Shown here: positions 1-4,828 of the stretch, piece after piece
Layout of the letters: the number at the start of each line of letters is the position of its first letter
Numbering within the stretch: the first letter of the stretch is position 1
Assembly: GCA_905373565.1 (NCBI GenBank)
Contig: CAJPTT010000135.1
Span: forward strand, 1 to 6,704
Origin: an uncultured Treponema sp.
GTDB lineage: Bacteria > Spirochaetota > Spirochaetia > Treponematales > Treponemataceae
Direction: 5' to 3'
DNA: 6,704 nucleotides
Translations under genes and position numbers: made by a program
The notes under the pieces: model-generated
Databases searched by the model: none
What the model was told of the DNA's origin: nothing
What the model saw: the letters and a program-made list of their open reading frames with translations, nothing else

Positions 1-13
1 ACGATAGGGCTTA

Positions 14-43
14 AAAAAACGCTCGGCAGAGCGAGCGTTTTTT
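14..43 (-). terminator. Intrinsic terminator at the end of the alpha operon, probably bidirectional
   Basis: A perfect 12-bp inverted repeat (arms 14-25 and 32-43, AAAAAACGCTCG and its complement) encloses a 6-nt loop. On the minus strand the GC-rich half of the stem (CGCTCG) is followed by an uninterrupted run of seven T, the classic Rho-independent form. It lies 19 bases past the stop of the last gene in the run, so it most likely ends the ribosomal transcript. The arms are mirror A and T tracts, so it should work equally well for transcripts arriving on the plus strand from outside the window. No gene is visible at 1-13. Confidence 0.9.
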
Positions 44-62
44 GCAAAACATAGCGTTATAT

Positions 63-251
63 TTACGCTTTAGCTTCGGCGGCCTTCTTGTTTTTTAGCA
101 TTGCACGGCCGACTTTTGAGATATTGACTTTCTTTCCGTCAATTTCCTGTTCATACAACAGCTTAACACCGGTTTGGCCGGTTACGGGGCAGGTTCCCCG
201 CCCATGATTGGGAACGCTTTTAATTCCCTTTCCGCGATGTGCTTTCGACAT
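63..251 (-). CDS. Small basic protein of unknown function, last gene of the alpha operon
   Basis: This is a 62-residue protein that I cannot assign to a named family. It is strongly basic (11 Lys and 3 Arg against 4 acidic residues) and Gly-rich in the first half. The core is an RGTCPVTGQTGVKLLYE segment (residues 18-34), then a short predicted beta-turn-beta stretch (EQEIDGKKVNISK, 34-46) and a Lys/Ala-rich tail. No signal peptide or membrane segment is visible. The start is well supported: a GGAGGG Shine-Dalgarno (259-264) lies 7 bases upstream, at the very end of rplQ, and the two genes are 3 bases apart. It therefore sits in the ribosomal transcript just before its terminator. The charge, size and position suggest a ribosome- or RNA-associated protein. 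The CPVTG core recalls the N-terminus of L28, but length and remaining sequence do not match, so homology is not claimed. That it is a real gene is fairly secure; its function is unknown. Confidence 0.85.
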   Translation of the reverse strand: MSKAHRGKGIKSVPNHGRGTCPVTGQTGVKLLYEQEIDGKKVNISKVGRAMLKNKKAAEAKA

Positions 252-254
252 AGT

Positions 255-698
255 TTAGCCCTCCGCTGCCTTTGACTTTGCAGCGCCCTTGTCTGCACCG
301 TCTTTCTTTGCGTCTGCCGACTTCTTCGTGCTCTTATCGAGTGTATAGTCAACCAGCTCTAAAATTGCAACCTGTGCGGCATCACCCTCACGCAACCCTA
401 ATTTAAGTACGCGAGTATATCCGCCGTTTCGATCCTTCATGCGCGGACCGATGTCGGTAAACAATTTATTCAAGATAGCCTCATCCCAAATATAGGTTGC
501 AGCCTGCCGCCGATTATGTACTGAATCGACCTTAGCACGGGTAATAAGCTTTTCTGCGGTTCTCCGAATCTCCATCGCCTTTTGTTTTGTCGTAGTAATC
601 CGCTCGTACTTAAACAGTGATGTAACCATGTTACGATGCAATGCGCGGCGATGTGCACTGGTACGTGAAAGCGGATTAAAGCCGTTTTTATGCTTCAT
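255..698 (-). CDS. rplQ: 50S ribosomal protein L17
   Basis: L17 (bL17) is a large-subunit protein that binds 23S rRNA near the exit-tunnel side of the 50S subunit. The family start is clear: the first 30 residues (MKHKNGFNPLSRTSAHRRAL, then HRNMVTSLFK) match the conserved N-terminus, followed by the ERITTTKQKAMEIRRTAEKLIT helix region split over residues 32-53 and the GGYTRVLKLGLREGDAA strand at 92-108. The conserved domain ends near residue 118. The protein continues with about 27 Lys/Ala/Asp-rich residues (121-147) that look disordered and make it longer than the usual 115-130 residues. The ATG overlaps the end of rpoA by 11 bases, and the AGGA ribosome binding site (707-710) lies inside rpoA, so translation is probably coupled. 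Placement after rpoA is the standard bacterial order. Confidence 0.97.
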   Translation of the reverse strand: MKHKNGFNPLSRTSAHRRALHRNMVTSLFKYERITTTKQKAMEIRRTAEKLITRAKVDSVHNRRQAATYIWDEAILNKLFTDIGPRMKDRNGGYTRVLKLGLREGDAAQVAILELVDYTLDKSTKKSADAKKDGADKGAAKSKAAEG

Positions 699-1743
699 CT
701 GTTTCTTCCTTTTGTCTCGATAACTTGATCGAATTCTTTAAATGACTGTAATCAGTCATACCCAAACTCAAATTACGTTCCGCCAACTTTTCTTGTATTT
801 CCTGCAAACTCTTCTTTCCGACATTTCGAGTTTTCGAAATCTCATCCTCGGTCATCATCGTCAAATCGCGGATTGTTGAAACGTTTGCGTTTTTCAAACA
901 ATTGGAAGCCCGCACGGAAAGATCAAGCTCGGTGATCGGTGTGTCAAGCAACTGCTTTATCATTTCATCGCTTTCATCGGATTCATCGTCACTGAGCAAT
1001 TCATTTTCGTTAAAATTGACAAAAACGGTAAAATGTTCTTTCGCGATTTTTGCAGCTTCCGCTAAAGCGTCTTCAGGCCGTATAGTACCGTCCGTCCAGA
1101 TTTCAAGCACAAGCTTGTCATAATCGTTGCGCTGCCCTACTCTGCACGGCTGAATTTCATAGCTGACTTTTCGAACCGGGCTAAAGATAGTATCCAACGA
1201 AATTGTCCCGACCACTTCAACGTATTTTTCGTTCGTCTCTGCCGGTACATAACCGCGGCCGAAATCAACCTGAACCTCTAACTCAACATGAGCATTTCCC
1301 ATCAGCTCCATAATATGGAGATCACCGGATAAAATTTCAAGTTGACCGGGTTTTGCAAAATCGGCTGCACTAACGGAGCAGGGGCCTTTAAACTCAAACA
1401 AAAAGACATCTTGCTCAATCTCATTCGGGAGCCGCAGCCGCATTTGTTTCAGGTTATTCAAAACTTCCATCGTGTCTTCGGTTACGTTTGGAATTGCTTC
1501 AAACTCGCTTGAGATACCATGCGGAACATCATCATCACCGTAAGAGGTAATCTTTACAGCGGAAATAGCATACCCTTGTATCGAAGACAACAAAACACGC
1601 CGCAAACAATTGCCGATCGTTGTACCGAAGCCTGTTTCAAAGGGAGACGCCGTAAACTTACCATAGCTGTCGTTTGAGACATCGGCCGCAAATTCCAGAC
1701 CTTTTGGTTTTTTGAATCCTTTCAAAAGATTTTTACGAGCCAT
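688..1743 (-). CDS. rpoA: DNA-directed RNA polymerase alpha subunit
   Basis: The alpha subunit dimerises to seed RNA polymerase assembly and uses its C-terminal domain to contact UP elements and activators. The 351 residues contain the complete architecture. The N-terminal dimerisation/assembly domain (about 20-245) includes the signature GFGTTIGNCLRRVLLSS (38-54). The linker (about 246-262) is notably acidic (SDDESDESDE, 251-260). The C-terminal domain (about 265-330) keeps the DNA-binding residues at a constant offset of 13 from E. coli: Arg278, Asn281, Cys282, Gly309, Lys311, Ser312 and Glu315 correspond to R265, N268, C269, G296, K298, S299 and E302. A further 20 or so residues follow. 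The ATG has a GGAG site (1749-1752) 5 bases upstream and lies 15 bases after rpsK. No rpsD lies between rpsK and rpoA, unlike in E. coli. The 3' end overlaps rplQ. Confidence 0.99.
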   Translation of the reverse strand: MARKNLLKGFKKPKGLEFAADVSNDSYGKFTASPFETGFGTTIGNCLRRVLLSSIQGYAISAVKITSYGDDDVPHGISSEFEAIPNVTEDTMEVLNNLKQMRLRLPNEIEQDVFLFEFKGPCSVSAADFAKPGQLEILSGDLHIMELMGNAHVELEVQVDFGRGYVPAETNEKYVEVVGTISLDTIFSPVRKVSYEIQPCRVGQRNDYDKLVLEIWTDGTIRPEDALAEAAKIAKEHFTVFVNFNENELLSDDESDESDEMIKQLLDTPITELDLSVRASNCLKNANVSTIRDLTMMTEDEISKTRNVGKKSLQEIQEKLAERNLSLGMTDYSHLKNSIKLSRQKEETDEA

Positions 1744-1758
1744 TTAAACTCCTTTTTA

Positions 1759-2142
1759 TTAGATACGGCGGGTCTTGCGGGGACGACAACCGTTATGCGG
1801 AATAGGAGTGACGTCATTGATGGAGCGAACTTTTAACCCCATAACGCCAAGCGTTCTGATTGCGGATTCGCGTCCGACACCGGGTCCCTTCACAAATACG
1901 TGAACTTCCCGCAATCCATACTGCTGAACACGCTGTACAGCCGTTTCCGCGACTGTCTGTGCAGCAAAGGGTGTCGATTTTTTCGCACCGTTAAATCCCA
2001 ATCCGCCGGAGGACGCCCAAGACAACGCATTGCCTTTCAAATCGGTTATGGTAATAATGGTATTATTAAAGGTTGCCTGAATATAGACATTTCCTTCATA
2101 TACGCTTTTCTTTTCTTTTCGTTTTTTTGCAGTTGTAGCCAC
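1759..2142 (-). CDS. rpsK: 30S ribosomal protein S11, GTG start
   Basis: S11 (uS11) lies on the 30S platform and helps shape the mRNA exit region and the E site. The 127-residue product has the family length. It carries the conserved NNTIITITDLKGNALSWAS stretch (26-44), KKSTPFAAQTVAE (54-66), the GPGVGRESAIRTL loop (86-98) and the invariant C-terminus VTPIPHNGCRPRKTRR (111-126). The start codon is GTG (2140-2142), preceded by a strong GGAGGA site (2149-2154) 6 bases away. The alignment of the N-terminus and this site make GTG the credible start. It lies 16 bases after rpsM and 15 bases before rpoA. Confidence 0.98.
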   Translation of the reverse strand: MATTAKKRKEKKSVYEGNVYIQATFNNTIITITDLKGNALSWASSGGLGFNGAKKSTPFAAQTVAETAVQRVQQYGLREVHVFVKGPGVGRESAIRTLGVMGLKVRSINDVTPIPHNGCRPRKTRRI

Positions 2143-2158
2143 AGCTTATCCTCCAAAA

Positions 2159-2524
2159 TTACTTCTTCTTACCTGCAACGGTCTTTTTCTTACCTTTGCG
2201 AGTACGGGAATTGGTTCTTGTACGTTGTCCACGGACGGGCAAACCCTTTCGATGCCGAAGACCGCGATAGCAGCCGATATCCATCAAGCGTTTGATGTTT
2301 AAGGCAACTTCGGTGCGAAGCCGACCTTCAACCTTGTAGTCCTGATCGATAACGGCACGGATAGCGGCAAGTTCATCCTGATTTAAATCGTTGATCATCC
2401 GCATCGGATCAATTTTCGACTTTTCACAAATTGCTTTTGCAGATGAGTGAGATATTCCATAGATATACGTCAACGCGATATTAACATGTTTATTGGGGAG
2501 GTCGACCCCAGAAATACGAGCCAT
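2159..2524 (-). CDS. rpsM: 30S ribosomal protein S13
   Basis: S13 (uS13) sits at the head of the 30S subunit, where it forms intersubunit bridges and its basic tail reaches toward the P-site tRNA. The 121-residue product starts with MARISGVDLP and shows the helix-two-turn-helix region that binds rRNA (about 14-60, including YIYGIS at 20-25). The conserved RGLRHRKGLPVRGQRT block (88-103) follows, then TNSRTRKGKKK, the basic tail. Length is normal. The ribosome binding site is GGAGG (2535-2539), 10 bases before the ATG and just behind the rpmJ stop codon. The pair rpmJ-rpsM is the usual start of the alpha-type operon. Confidence 0.98.
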   Translation of the reverse strand: MARISGVDLPNKHVNIALTYIYGISHSSAKAICEKSKIDPMRMINDLNQDELAAIRAVIDQDYKVEGRLRTEVALNIKRLMDIGCYRGLRHRKGLPVRGQRTRTNSRTRKGKKKTVAGKKK

Positions 2525-2540
2525 TCTTCAGTTTCCTCCA

Positions 2541-2654
2541 TTAGCCTTGGCGCTGCTTGTGTTTGGGATTCGTGCAGATAATCCGCACAATTCCATTGCG
2601 TTTAATAACCTTACATTTATCGCAAATAGGCTTTACGCTGGTTCTTACTTTCAT
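2541..2654 (-). CDS. rpmJ: 50S ribosomal protein L36, zinc-ribbon form
   Basis: L36 (bL36) is the smallest large-subunit protein and helps fold 23S rRNA near the peptidyl-transferase-proximal region. Translating the minus strand here gives a complete 37-residue protein, beginning MKVRTSVKPICDKCKVIKRN and ending NPKHKQRQG. It keeps all four zinc ligands of the classical form, Cys11, Cys14, Cys27 and His32, so this is the zinc-binding (C+) paralogue type and not the zinc-free version. The ATG is preceded 9 bases upstream by GGGAG (2664-2668). It is the first gene after the secY terminator, so it is probably the first gene of a separate alpha transcript. An AU-rich hairpin (2670-2712) ends directly at its ribosome binding site. 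Confidence 0.98.
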   Translation of the reverse strand: MKVRTSVKPICDKCKVIKRNGIVRIICTNPKHKQRQG

Positions 2655-2669
2655 ATTGTTTTTCTCCCA

Positions 2670-2712
2670 TAAAAAGTCAAGAAGAAAGTATCAACTTTCG
2701 ATTGACTTTTTA
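2670..2712 (-). promoter_or_regulatory. Two-part stem-loop abutting the rpmJ ribosome binding site
   Basis: A perfect 11-bp outer stem pairs 2670-2680 with 2702-2712 (TAAAAAGTCAA and its complement). After a small 3x2 internal loop, a perfect 6-bp inner stem (2684-2689 with 2694-2699, GAAAGT/ACTTTC) closes a 4-nt loop at 2690-2693. On the minus strand the 3' arm ends in CTTTTTA and is followed one base later by GGGAG, the rpmJ Shine-Dalgarno. The structure could be an attenuator-like hairpin, a translational control element for rpmJ, or part of a dispersed intergenic repeat. The pairing is directly visible; the role is inference. The outer stem has only three G-C pairs, so it would be a weak terminator. 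Confidence 0.55.
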
Positions 2713-2716
2713 CGCA

Positions 2717-2738
2717 CGTTCGCAACGAAGTGAGAACG
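2717..2738. repeat. Imperfect inverted repeat in the secY-rpmJ spacer
   Basis: CGTTC (2717-2721) and GAACG (2734-2738) form 5-bp arms around a 12-base centre that itself contains short CGTT/AACG and TTCG/CGAA pairings. The segment is built from reiterated CGTT, CGAA and GAAC words and is more GC-rich than the flanks. Such self-complementary word patterns are common in small dispersed intergenic repeats, but one window cannot show dispersal. In RNA it would form a small hairpin in the 5' leader of rpmJ. Confidence 0.35.
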
Positions 2739-2743
2739 GGCAT

Positions 2744-2775
2744 ATAATATACAAGTTTGCTGTAAAGCAAACTTG
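2744..2775 (-). promoter_or_regulatory. Candidate weak promoter for the rpmJ-rpsM-rpsK-rpoA-rplQ transcript
   Basis: On the minus strand the -10-like hexamer TATTAT (2744-2749; 5 of 6 matches to TATAAT) lies in an AT-rich run and overlaps the equally good TATATT (2746-2751). The nearest upstream -35-like words are poor: TTGCTT (2765-2770) is at 15-bp spacing, and TTTACA (2761-2766) is too close. It is placed where a promoter is expected, after the secY terminator and about 90 bases before the rpmJ start. A poor -35 together with the overlapping palindrome would suit a regulated promoter. The exact elements are uncertain. Confidence 0.35.
2752..2775. repeat. Perfect 24-bp palindrome with 4-nt centre
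   Basis: Arms CAAGTTTGCT and AGCAAACTTG (10 bp each, no mismatch) flank a 4-base centre. The palindrome ends one base before the AT-rich -10-like stretch, so it covers the -35 region of the candidate alpha-operon promoter. It could be an operator for a dimeric regulator. As RNA it could also be a hairpin, with a GUAA (GNRA) tetraloop when read from the plus strand. On the minus strand it has no T run after it, so it is not a typical terminator in that direction. Confidence 0.6.
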
Positions 2776-2778
2776 GGT

Positions 2779-2813
2779 AAATAAAAGCCGTGCTATTTGT
2801 ACGGCTTTTATTT
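2779..2813 (-). terminator. Intrinsic terminator downstream of secY, probably bidirectional
   Basis: A perfect 13-bp stem pairs 2779-2791 with 2801-2813 around a 9-nt loop (2792-2800). The GC-rich apex (GCCGT/ACGGC) is followed on the minus strand by TTTTATTT, a good U-rich tail for a transcript coming from secY, whose stop is 37 bases upstream. The complementary A-rich arm makes it usable on the plus strand also. It most likely ends, or partly attenuates, the spc transcript before rpmJ. Confidence 0.85.
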
Positions 2814-2850
2814 TACACTCCTTAACAAAAGAATAACCTTTCCCGAAATA

Positions 2851-4170
2851 CTACAGATTCCGTGATCTGAGCTTTCCTCGTTTTACCAACCCCTCGTGAT
2901 GGTGCATTTTAAGCTGCGCTTCAATTTGACTCATCGTATCAAGATCAACGCCAACCAAGATGAGAAGCGAGGTTCCGCCCATCAGCATCGAAATCGATTG
3001 AGGGAAGCCGAAAATGGTCTGTATTACCGTCGGCAAGACAGCAATCAGCGCCAAATACAACGAACCGGGTAAAATCAGCCGGTTTAAAATCCGCTGCAAG
3101 TATTCCTCGGTTTTATCGGTTCTAATTCCGGGAATAGAGCCTCCGTTTTCCCTTATCTGCTTTGCAATTTCTGTAGGGTTTAACGAAATCTGTGTATAAA
3201 AATATGCAAAAAACACAATAAGGATCAAATAGAAAATATTATACCACCAGCCGTTCGGGCGTAAGAAATGCGCAAGACTATTCAGCCATCGCACATTCGG
3301 CCCTATCGTTGTTGCAATCGAAATCGGGAACGTCAAAAACGATGAGGCGAAGATGATCGGGATAACACCCGACGGATTGATCTTAAACGGAATGTAGGTG
3401 TTTTGACCGCCATACATTTTCCGCCCGACAACCCGCTTCGCATAGTGCACCGGTATCTTCCGTTGCCCTTGCTGCTCATAAACAACCAGTACGATAATAC
3501 CGACAAACATAATCAACGCGATAACGACAAAAACGAGGTTCAATTCACCGAGCCGCACCAACCGGATCATCTGCGAAACGGCATGGGGTAACCGGACAAT
3601 AATACCCGCGAAGATAATCATCGAAATACCGTTTCCGATACCGCGCGCCGTAATCTGCTCGCCAAGCCAAACCGTTATCATCGTACCCGTCGTTACGGTA
3701 AGCATCGTAACAAAGATGTACATAAACCGGCTTTGAAGCACGATAGCGCCGGGTATCGAATAGGCATAGAAGGTTACCGCATAGGATTGAATCAATGCCA
3801 CAAATACCGTAAGGATCCGCGTCCATACCTGTATCTTTTTCCGGCCGCCGTCATCTTCCGCAATCTTTTTCAAACTCGGAAACACAAACAGAGCAAGCTG
3901 CATCAAAATCTGAGTTGAGATATACGGCATAACGCCAAGCATGAATACGGAAAAGTTGGAGAACGCTCCGCCGACAAAGAAGTCCATATAATCGACAAAA
4001 GCATTTCCCCGTACCTGCGATTGAAAATATGCCGATAAGGCGTGGGGATCAATGCCGGGAATAGTCAGTACCGATCCCAAACGGAATACAATCAAAATTC
4101 CAACCGTAAACAGGATGCGGTCACGTAATTCTTTTATCCGAAATACATTTACAAGTGCATTGTTAGCCAT
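2851..4170 (-). CDS. secY: Protein translocase subunit SecY
   Basis: SecY is the channel of the SecYEG translocon in the inner membrane, through which secretory proteins pass and membrane proteins insert. The 439 residues fit the family, with ten hydrophobic segments at roughly 18-38, 68-92, 116-137, 149-170, 180-200, 211-231, 266-288, 310-328, 366-387 and 393-410. The plug region lies around 55-70. Signature stretches are LGVMPYISTQILMQL (78-92), GEQITARGIGNGISMIIFAG (170-189), NPSGVIPIIFASS (265-277) and GGSIPGIRTDKTEEYLQRIL (343-362). The cytosolic C-tail is basic and contains three consecutive His (423-425). The ribosome binding site is weak (AGGCGGG, 4179-4185), 8 bases before the ATG; the gene starts 17 bases after rplO. 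No adk, map or infA follows, unlike in Bacillus. A terminator comes next. Confidence 0.99.
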   Translation of the reverse strand: MANNALVNVFRIKELRDRILFTVGILIVFRLGSVLTIPGIDPHALSAYFQSQVRGNAFVDYMDFFVGGAFSNFSVFMLGVMPYISTQILMQLALFVFPSLKKIAEDDGGRKKIQVWTRILTVFVALIQSYAVTFYAYSIPGAIVLQSRFMYIFVTMLTVTTGTMITVWLGEQITARGIGNGISMIIFAGIIVRLPHAVSQMIRLVRLGELNLVFVVIALIMFVGIIVLVVYEQQGQRKIPVHYAKRVVGRKMYGGQNTYIPFKINPSGVIPIIFASSFLTFPISIATTIGPNVRWLNSLAHFLRPNGWWYNIFYLILIVFFAYFYTQISLNPTEIAKQIRENGGSIPGIRTDKTEEYLQRILNRLILPGSLYLALIAVLPTVIQTIFGFPQSISMLMGGTSLLILVGVDLDTMSQIEAQLKMHHHEGLVKRGKLRSRNL

Positions 4171-4187
4171 GTATGAAGCCCGCCTGT

Positions 4188-4640
4188 CTAGCCGTTCTGC
4201 TTAACGACTGTCCCGCCGGCTTTTTCAATCTTTGCCTGCGCCTGTGCGGAAATTTTATCTACATCAACCGTCAACTTTTTGGTAATATCGCCGGAAGCGA
4301 GCACTTTTACCAAAGCCGTTTGCTTTTTCAGCAGCCCCTTTTCTTTCAGCGTTTCTTTATTAACGGTTTCCCCATCGGAATATTTTTCATCGATCATAAA
4401 TAAATTTACAACCGAATATGTTTCCTTAAAGGGATAGTTAGAAAAGCCTTTTTTCGCAACGCGGCGATACAACGGCATTTGTCCGCCTTCAAAACCGATA
4501 TAGGTTTTACCGCCGGAGCGCGCATTCTGACCTTTGTTTCCCTTACCGGCTGTTGTACCACGACCGGATGAAGAACCGCGACCGACAATGCGCTTTTTCT
4601 TATTTGCCCCTTTCGGCGCATTCAATATAAAATCAGACAT
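4188..4640 (-). CDS. rplO: 50S ribosomal protein L15
   Basis: L15 (uL15) is a late-assembling large-subunit protein whose extended, Gly/Arg/Lys-rich N-terminus threads into 23S rRNA. The 150-residue product shows this extension: RIVGRGSSSGRGTTAGKGNK (17-36), followed by GQNARSGGK (37-45) and the GFEGGQMPLYRRVAKKGF block (49-66). A globular alpha/beta C-terminal domain with ILE/VAL-rich strands then follows (about 74-146, including AGGTVVK at 141-147). Length is normal. The ATG overlaps the rpmD stop by one base (TAATG), and the GAGGAG site (4649-4654) is inside rpmD, so the two are translationally coupled. Confidence 0.98.
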   Translation of the reverse strand: MSDFILNAPKGANKKKRIVGRGSSSGRGTTAGKGNKGQNARSGGKTYIGFEGGQMPLYRRVAKKGFSNYPFKETYSVVNLFMIDEKYSDGETVNKETLKEKGLLKKQTALVKVLASGDITKKLTVDVDKISAQAQAKIEKAGGTVVKQNG

Positions 4641-4825
4641 TAATCAAGCTCCTCTGTTTCAACTAAGTGAGAAACCGCCCGTACCATACCTAAGATGGCG
4701 GGAGAAGCGGAGTGCTCAACTACGGAATGCAATTTTCCAAGTCCCAAGGAACGAACGGTTGCGCGAACCGGCTTTTTTTGTCCAATGGTACTTTTAACTA
4801 ACGTAATCCGAATTTTCTTTGCCAT
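4640..4825 (-). CDS. rpmD: 50S ribosomal protein L30
   Basis: L30 (uL30) is a small two-layer alpha/beta protein of the 50S subunit that contacts 23S rRNA. The 61-residue product matches the family length and pattern: an N-terminal strand KKIRITLVKSTIGQ (3-16), the TVRSLGLGKLHSVVEH helix-turn (23-38) and the SPAILGMVRAVSHLVE segment (41-56). The start is supported by a GGGGG-type ribosome binding site (4832-4836) formed by the last codons of rpsE, 6 bases before the ATG. It sits between rpsE and rplO, the conserved spc order, 3 bases after rpsE and overlapping rplO by one base. Confidence 0.97.
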   Translation of the reverse strand: MAKKIRITLVKSTIGQKKPVRATVRSLGLGKLHSVVEHSASPAILGMVRAVSHLVETEELD

Positions 4826-4828
4826 AGT

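Noticed and set aside
902..1123. Plus-strand Ser-rich frame opposite the rpoA C-terminal region
   Set aside because: The Ser-rich sequence is the antisense of the acidic GAT/GAA-rich linker of rpoA, not a separate gene.
1900..2295. Plus-strand 131-codon open frame
   Set aside because: It lies entirely antisense to rpsK and rpsM, which are certain. Its translation has no family-like motif, and it spans the junction of two genes. It is a shadow frame.
2675..2680. TTGACT in the rpmJ leader as a -35 element
   Set aside because: On the minus strand the position 17 bases downstream gives AATATG, a poor -10, and the start would fall inside rpmJ. The hexamer is better explained as part of the hairpin arm.
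2670..2814. CRISPR array or riboswitch in the secY-rpmJ spacer
   Set aside because: There are three different inverted repeats with no direct repeat unit or regular spacers, and I do not recognise the conserved core of any known riboswitch or ribosomal leader class.
3545..3826. Minus-strand 93-codon frame inside secY
   Set aside because: It is an alternative reading frame wholly within a clear secY. Its Tyr/Arg/Asp-rich, low-quality sequence is typical of an out-of-frame translation.
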